From an uncultured Oscillospiraceae bacterium (lineage in GTDB: Bacteria > Bacillota > Clostridia > Oscillospirales > Oscillospiraceae), in the NCBI GenBank assembly GCA_947629915.1, contig CANRFN010000016.1, forward strand, positions 1 to 64,000: a stretch of 64,000 bases of DNA, written 5' to 3'. Positions within the stretch are counted from its first letter, which is position 1. The number at the start of each line of letters is the position of its first letter. The notes under the pieces are model-generated. The model saw only the letters and a list, made by a program, of their open reading frames with translations. It ran no database searches and was not told the DNA's origin. The translations under genes and the position numbers were made by a program. Shown one piece after another: positions 60,187 to 64,000 of the stretch.

Positions 60187-60846
60187 TCAACCGGACGCGT
60201 TTCCATGCAGGGTGAAGTGGTTCTTCCGGCAGGTGAGAATCCCGTCCTGCTGCATTCGGGTGAGCTCCCGGGAGAGGCTGGTACGCTCCAGGTTCAGGTA
60301 GTCTGCCAGCTGCTGGCGGTCGAAGGGAATGTCAAAAGAGGGGGAGTGCTTCTCCAGGGAGACAGAGTGGAGGTAGGCCAGAAGCCTGCCACGGCAGCTT
60401 TTCGGGGAGGTGTGAAAGCTCCGCTCGGAGAGTCCCAGGTTCTTGCGGGCACAGATCTGCAAGAGGTTCTCCAGCAGCTTCTCCTTCCAAGGGGCGGAGG
60501 GGAGGTCCTGGAGGATCCCAACCCGCAGGAAGAGAACCCGGCTGTCCTCATTGGCCTTCACGTCCACCAGCAGCGTCTCCTTGAGAAGGGCAAAGCTCTC
60601 TGCAAACACCTGCCCCCGCTGGACCATGGACAGGATGGTGCAGTTGCCCCAGAGGTCTGTGCTCTCGATGGTGACGCTCCCGGAGAGCACGATCCCCATC
60701 TGCTGGGTGGTGTCCCCGGCGGAGAGCAGGATAGTGCCCCGGGACACCTGCTGCTCATGGGCCTGTAAGGCGGCGAGACTTGCCTCAATCTCGGTGTCGG
60801 TGAGGCCGCGGAACATGGGATTAGCGCGGAGCAGAGGGTGGACCAT
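60187..60846 (-). CDS. Crp/Fnr-family transcription regulator
   Basis: The 219-residue protein has a cyclic-nucleotide-binding-like beta barrel (GTILLSAGDTTQQMGIVLSGSV), a long dimer helix and a C-terminal winged helix with FDRQQLADYLNLERTSLSRELTRM. Cysteines typical of Fnr iron-sulfur sensors are not present in an N-terminal cluster. It is divergent from a ferredoxin-like gene about 100 bases away and likely controls it, as Crp/Fnr members beside ferredoxin or hydroxylamine reductase genes do in Clostridia. Confidence 0.88.
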   Translation of the reverse strand: MVHPLLRANPMFRGLTDTEIEASLAALQAHEQQVSRGTILLSAGDTTQQMGIVLSGSVTIESTDLWGNCTILSMVQRGQVFAESFALLKETLLVDVKANEDSRVLFLRVGILQDLPSAPWKEKLLENLLQICARKNLGLSERSFHTSPKSCRGRLLAYLHSVSLEKHSPSFDIPFDRQQLADYLNLERTSLSRELTRMQQDGILTCRKNHFTLHGNASG

Positions 60847-60944
60847 GAGAACCCAACTTTCTTTTGAAAATGTGGCTATGGCAACATACAGGGGGCGGAT
60901 CCTGTGGTATTCTGGGGACAGTTCAGATGAGGAGGTACTGATCC

Positions 60945-61637
60945 GTGATCAGAAAGATTATCCACATAGACCAGGAGAAGTGCAACGGCTGCGGGCTCTG
61001 CGCCAACGCCTGCCACGAGGGCGCCATCGAGATGGTAAACGGCAAGGCCACTCTCACCCGGGAGCACTTCTGCGATGGCATGGGAGACTGCCTGCCGGCC
61101 TGTCCCGCCGGTGCCATCACCTTCGAGGAGCGGGAAGCCCCCGCCTACGATGCCGCAGCGGTGGAGGCCGCAAAGCACGCAAAACAGCTCCGGGCCGGCG
61201 GCTGCCCCGGGTCTGCCGCCATGGCCATGAAGAGACCGGCCGCAGCAACGGCACCCGCAGCAGGGGAGGAGCCGGTATCTCAGCTCCAGCAGTGGCCCTG
61301 CCAGATCAAGCTGGTGCCTATCCAGGCCCCCTTCTTCGATGGCGCGGACATCCTGGTGGCGGCAGACTGCACCGCCTTCGCCTACGCCAACATCCACCAG
61401 CGCTTTATGGCGGGCAAGATCACCCTGGTGGGGTGCCCGAAGCTGGACGCCGTGGACTACTCGGAGAAGCTCAGCGCCATCTTCCAGGCCAACAACATCC
61501 GGTCCGTCACCGTACTGCGGATGGAGGTGCCCTGCTGCGGCGGCATCCAGCGGGCGGTCCAGAACGCCATCGCCAGCTGCCCTGAGGACATCCCCTGTGA
61601 GGTGGTTGTGATCTCCCGGGACGGCAGAATCCTGTAG
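60945..61637 (+). CDS. 4Fe-4S ferredoxin-domain protein
   Basis: A GTG start behind GAGGAGG gives 230 residues. The N-terminal domain has two cysteine clusters, CNGCGLCANAC and CDGMGDCLPACP, for [4Fe-4S] centres. The C-terminal 130 residues (DILVAADCTAFAYANIHQRF, LVGCPKLDAVDY, EVPCCGGI) form a conserved domain with further cysteines typical of the family of ferredoxins placed next to Crp/Fnr regulators. It is probably an electron carrier or iron-sulfur sensor for anaerobic redox stress. Confidence 0.82.
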   Translation: MIRKIIHIDQEKCNGCGLCANACHEGAIEMVNGKATLTREHFCDGMGDCLPACPAGAITFEEREAPAYDAAAVEAAKHAKQLRAGGCPGSAAMAMKRPAAATAPAAGEEPVSQLQQWPCQIKLVPIQAPFFDGADILVAADCTAFAYANIHQRFMAGKITLVGCPKLDAVDYSEKLSAIFQANNIRSVTVLRMEVPCCGGIQRAVQNAIASCPEDIPCEVVVISRDGRIL

Positions 61638-61680
61638 GACGGATGGGTAGTCCTGCCGGTAAAACTCCATAGCGATTCTT

Positions 61681-61719
61681 GCGCCTCTCCTGATTTCGGT
61701 TGGGGGAGGCGCTACTTTT
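61681..61719. terminator. Terminator between convergent ferredoxin and DUF5655 genes
   Basis: A 10-bp stem with one T-G pair, GCGCCTCTCC with GGGGAGGCGC, is followed by TACTTTTT. It lies 43 bases after the ferredoxin stop and touches the end of the leftward gene. Confidence 0.7.
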
Positions 61720-62098
61720 TGCCCTTCCTTGCGGCGAAGTCTGCGGCCTCCTGCAGCCAGCCGGCCACGGTGTCGTCTACCTCTTCTGGGGCGCCCAGCA
61801 TCACATGGTGGGTCCAGCGGCCGGGATAGGGATCCACCGCCTGGTCTATCCGCGGATCGTCCAGGCGTCTTCCGAGACCGAAAGACAGGGTGAGCCAGTC
61901 CTTGGGGCGTTTTGCCGCCGGCCGCACCGGGGTGAAGGACACAAAAGCGAAGCCGTACCGGGTCTTGAAGGTGATCTGGGTTTTCTGGACCTTCCGGGTG
62001 CAGTTCGGGGCGATGGCCATGATCTGCGCCTCCAGTGCCTCATAGATGGGCAGGGCGCCCAGGTGGTTCTGGAAGAAAAAGAGGATGTCTGGTGTCAT
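61712..62098 (-). CDS. DUF5655 domain protein
   Basis: The 128-residue product matches the DUF5655 family: FFQNHLGALPIYEALEAQI near the start, TRKVQKTQITFKTRYGFAFVSF and RIDQAVDPYPGRWTHHVML. The family function is unknown. Its start overlaps the cyclase stop by 4 bases (ATGA), so it is translationally coupled to that gene. Confidence 0.8.
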   Translation of the reverse strand: MTPDILFFFQNHLGALPIYEALEAQIMAIAPNCTRKVQKTQITFKTRYGFAFVSFTPVRPAAKRPKDWLTLSFGLGRRLDDPRIDQAVDPYPGRWTHHVMLGAPEEVDDTVAGWLQEAADFAARKGKK

Positions 62099-62685
62099 GG
62101 CAGGGGAATGAGGTAGGCGCGGCAGGGGGCGCCGTCCGAGCCGCCGAGGTTGATGGGAGCCGCACTGAGAAAGTAGACCCCGTCCGGCACAGCGTCCAGA
62201 ACGGCCCCTTCCAGAATGGCCACGCCGGCTCCCAGAAGGGTGCGGTGGACAGATTTGGCGTCCGCCGGGATGCCGATGGCCTGGGGCTCTACCCCTACCA
62301 GCTTGAGGCCGGCGTCTGCAAAGACCTGGGCCGCCGCCGGGGAGACCCAGGCGTGGCCGGACACCAGAATCCGCTCTGCCGCCAGATTGGCTTTTGCGTT
62401 CTCAACGATGGCCTTTGCCTCTTCCGGGGCTAAGATGGTGTTGCCAGTCCGGGTCACATAGCAGCGGCCCACAAAGGGCTCCAGCCCCACCTGGTCTATG
62501 GTCTTGCCGTCCGAGAGAAAGTGGAAGGGGGCGTCCACATGGGTGCCGTTGTGGGCGCACATGGAGATGGCACTGAGGTTGCAGCTGCCGCCCTCTGCCA
62601 ATGTCTTCACAAACCAGTGCTCCGGTGCCGGGTTTCCCGGGTAGACGTGAGAGGAGAACACCTCCTGGCTGATGTCCAGGATCAT
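62095..62685 (-). CDS. Cyclase family protein (kynurenine formamidase-like)
   Basis: The 196-residue protein carries the metal-binding motif HNGTHVDAPFHF and ILVSGHAWVSPAAAQ with a later acidic loop, as in the cyclase/KynB family of metal-dependent amidohydrolases. No other tryptophan-degradation gene is present, so a narrow substrate claim is not justified. It overlaps the thioesterase gene and the DUF5655 gene by 4 bases each. Confidence 0.85.
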   Translation of the reverse strand: MILDISQEVFSSHVYPGNPAPEHWFVKTLAEGGSCNLSAISMCAHNGTHVDAPFHFLSDGKTIDQVGLEPFVGRCYVTRTGNTILAPEEAKAIVENAKANLAAERILVSGHAWVSPAAAQVFADAGLKLVGVEPQAIGIPADAKSVHRTLLGAGVAILEGAVLDAVPDGVYFLSAAPINLGGSDGAPCRAYLIPLP

Positions 62686-63155
62686 GCCTGTACCACCTGG
62701 GGGATGCAGCCCTGGAGAGCTTTGTAGAAATCGGGATAGGCCTTGTGGAGGCGGATGATCTTGCCAGCACTGTCCAGGAAGGTGTGCTCGCTGCTGCCCT
62801 CGGCCACCAGCTTGTCATCGAGAGAGGTGAACTCATACTGGAGCTTCAACCGCACCGGCGTGACGGACTCCACAGTGACATAGATCAAAACCTCTTCGGC
62901 GAAGACAGTGGGGATGTGGTAGCGGCAGTGGACGTCCAGCACCGGAGAGGAGAGACCCATGGACTCCAGGCGGTTGAAGTCCCAGCCCAGCGTGTGCAAG
63001 AAGAATACCCGGGCCTCCTCCATCCACCGGATGTAGTTGGAGTGGTGGACGATGCCCATCTTGTCCGTCTCATAGTACTGGACGGTGTGAGAATACGGCG
63101 GGCAGATAAAGTGGGGCTTAAGGATCAGGGTTTTGGTTTCGGCAGGTTCGCTCAT
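62682..63155 (-). CDS. Acyl-CoA thioesterase, 4HBT hotdog family
   Basis: ATG 63155 is chosen because GGGGGA lies 8 bases before it. The 157-residue protein has the hotdog pattern YYETDKMGIVHHSNYIRWMEEAR with the catalytic aspartate and histidines of the YbgC/4HBT family, which hydrolyse short-chain or aromatic acyl-CoA thioesters. It is the first gene of the three-gene leftward operon. Confidence 0.88.
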   Translation of the reverse strand: MSEPAETKTLILKPHFICPPYSHTVQYYETDKMGIVHHSNYIRWMEEARVFFLHTLGWDFNRLESMGLSSPVLDVHCRYHIPTVFAEEVLIYVTVESVTPVRLKLQYEFTSLDDKLVAEGSSEHTFLDSAGKIIRLHKAYPDFYKALQGCIPQVVQA

Positions 63156-63336
63156 AGGACATTCCCCCAAAGTGAATTTGATGGCTGGCTCCAGTATACA
63201 CCTCTGGAAGACGGTTGCAAAGGGGGTTGCAAGGGGATTTCAGCGGAGATGTGATGGGCGGGAATGGCGGAGACCCGTTGTGCCACAAAGACTGATGGAA
63301 GGAAACTGGGAATTCATAAAAGAAGGAGACAACCTC

Positions 63337-63364
63337 TTGCAATTAACACAAAAAGTGGTACAAT
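63337..63364 (+). promoter_or_regulatory. Promoter of the macro-domain gene
   Basis: TTGCAA (63337-63342), a 16-base spacer and TACAAT (63359-63364), about 30 bases before the start codon. Confidence 0.6.
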
Positions 63365-63395
63365 CGCCTGTGAAACAGAGAGAGGAGGCGTGCCC

Positions 63396-64000
63396 ATGCC
63401 ATTTGAAATCGTACGGGGCGACATCACCGAATTTCAGGCAGATGCCATCGTCAACACCGCCAATCCCATGCCCGTGGTGGGCTACGGGGTGGATGCGGGA
63501 ATCCACGCAAAGGCGGGGCCCAAGCTGCTGAAGGCCCGGCAGAAGATCGGGAACATCGCCGTAGGAAGCGCTGCCATCACCCGTGGCTATGACCTGCAGG
63601 CCCGCTATGTGATCCACGCGGTGAGCCCGCCGTGGAACGGAGGCGATGCCGGGGAGGAGGCTGCCCTGCGCCACACCTATGAGAGCGCCTTGGAACTTGC
63701 CGCCAGACACCGGTGCAAGTCTGTGGCCTTTCCGCTGCTGGCCACCGGACACTACGGATTCCCCAAGCCCCTGGCCCTGCAGATCGCCGTGAATACGTTC
63801 AGCGCGTTTCTCATGGAGCACGAGATGCAGATCACCCTCGTTGTCTTCGACCGCACTTCCTTCCAACTCTCCGCCAATCTGGTGAAGGACGTAGAGAGCT
63901 ACATCGATGAGAACTACGTCAGGAGCAAGCTGAACCAGGAGTTCAATCTGCCGGAGGGCGCTGAGGATGAGCTCCGGCATCACCTGATGAACCAGCGGCG
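63396..64000 (+). CDS. Macro-domain protein, 5' part (runs off the window)
   Basis: ATG 63396 follows AGAGGAGG. The frame is open to the window end and opens with a macro domain: IVRGDITEFQADAIVNTANPM, GYGVDAGIHAKAG, GSAAITRGYDL and FPLLATGHYGFP. Macro domains bind ADP-ribose, and many remove it from proteins or O-acetyl-ADP-ribose. From about residue 165 a different, helical and acidic segment begins (VESYIDENYVRSKLNQEFNL), so the full protein has at least one more domain beyond the window. Confidence 0.88.
   Translation, partial: MPFEIVRGDITEFQADAIVNTANPMPVVGYGVDAGIHAKAGPKLLKARQKIGNIAVGSAAITRGYDLQARYVIHAVSPPWNGGDAGEEAALRHTYESALELAARHRCKSVAFPLLATGHYGFPKPLALQIAVNTFSAFLMEHEMQITLVVFDRTSFQLSANLVKDVESYIDENYVRSKLNQEFNLPEGAEDELRHHLMNQR

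Overview
The window is chromosomal DNA from a Gram-positive, probably monoderm anaerobe of the Clostridia. An Oscillospiraceae-type gut commensal (Oscillibacter, Flavonifractor or Dysosmobacter relatives) is the best guess. The reasons are high GC outside one island, strong AGGAGG-type ribosome binding sites, ATGA-type gene overlaps, paired ECF sigma and membrane anti-sigma genes, an XpaC-family gene, an SLH-anchored surface protein, and a Tad locus with no outer-membrane secretin. This is inference from gene content, not from a marker gene.

Layout. (1) 1-6.55 kb: the 3' end of an ABC-2 permease and a histidine kinase lacking its ATPase domain, then a leftward five-gene operon of ECF sigma, anti-sigma, lipoprotein, ABC ATPase and a large ABC permease. 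(2) 6.8-11.9 kb: a small accessory zone with an OLD/AAA-type ATPase behind a near-perfect promoter, an orphan HicB-like protein, and a leftward tandem array of seven SseB-domain paralogues, of which one is a 3' fragment and one is a pseudogene. (3) 12.1-19.6 kb: one ABC ATPase followed by eight consecutive, mutually homologous ABC-2 permease genes; one of these has ATA at the conserved start position. (4) 20.1-23.6 kb: a MoxR-like AAA+ ATPase and an XpaC-family membrane protein, each with its own promoter, then tRNA-Pro. (5) 24-36.3 kb: ordinary metabolic and regulatory genes (metallophosphoesterase, GH88/105 hydrolase, two HD proteins, prolyl-tRNA editing protein, aldehyde dehydrogenase, sigma/anti-sigma pair, carbonic anhydrase, nitroreductase, SGNH lipoprotein, DUF4358 lipoprotein). 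(6) 36.6-38.1 kb: a GT-C-like membrane protein, then about 0.8 kb of hairpin-rich non-coding DNA.

(7) 38.9-59.6 kb is the most interesting part. It is a visibly AT-richer, single-direction locus that joins a complete single-membrane Tad (tight adherence) pilus machine to a Ser/Thr phosphorylation circuit. Order: PP2C phosphatase, CpaE-like ATPase, CpaF/TadA ATPase, TadB, TadC, pilin, TadE-like, TadG-like (DUF5702), a second TadE/F-like protein, prepilin peptidase, WG-repeat protein, FHA protein, membrane FHA protein, 45-residue membrane protein, transmembrane kinase with a beta-propeller-like exterior, and a 1306-residue SLH surface protein. Phosphatase and kinase bracket the machine and two FHA readers lie inside it, an architecture like the PpkA/PppA/Fha control of type VI secretion but attached to a pilus. 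The pilin N-terminus looks more like archaeal type IV pilins than canonical Flp.

(8) 59.7-64 kb: a small protein resembling the N-terminus of IS1634-type transposases, a Crp/Fnr regulator divergent from a ferredoxin-like protein, a leftward thioesterase/cyclase/DUF5655 operon, and the start of a macro-domain gene that runs off the window. No CRISPR array, rRNA or intact insertion sequence was seen.
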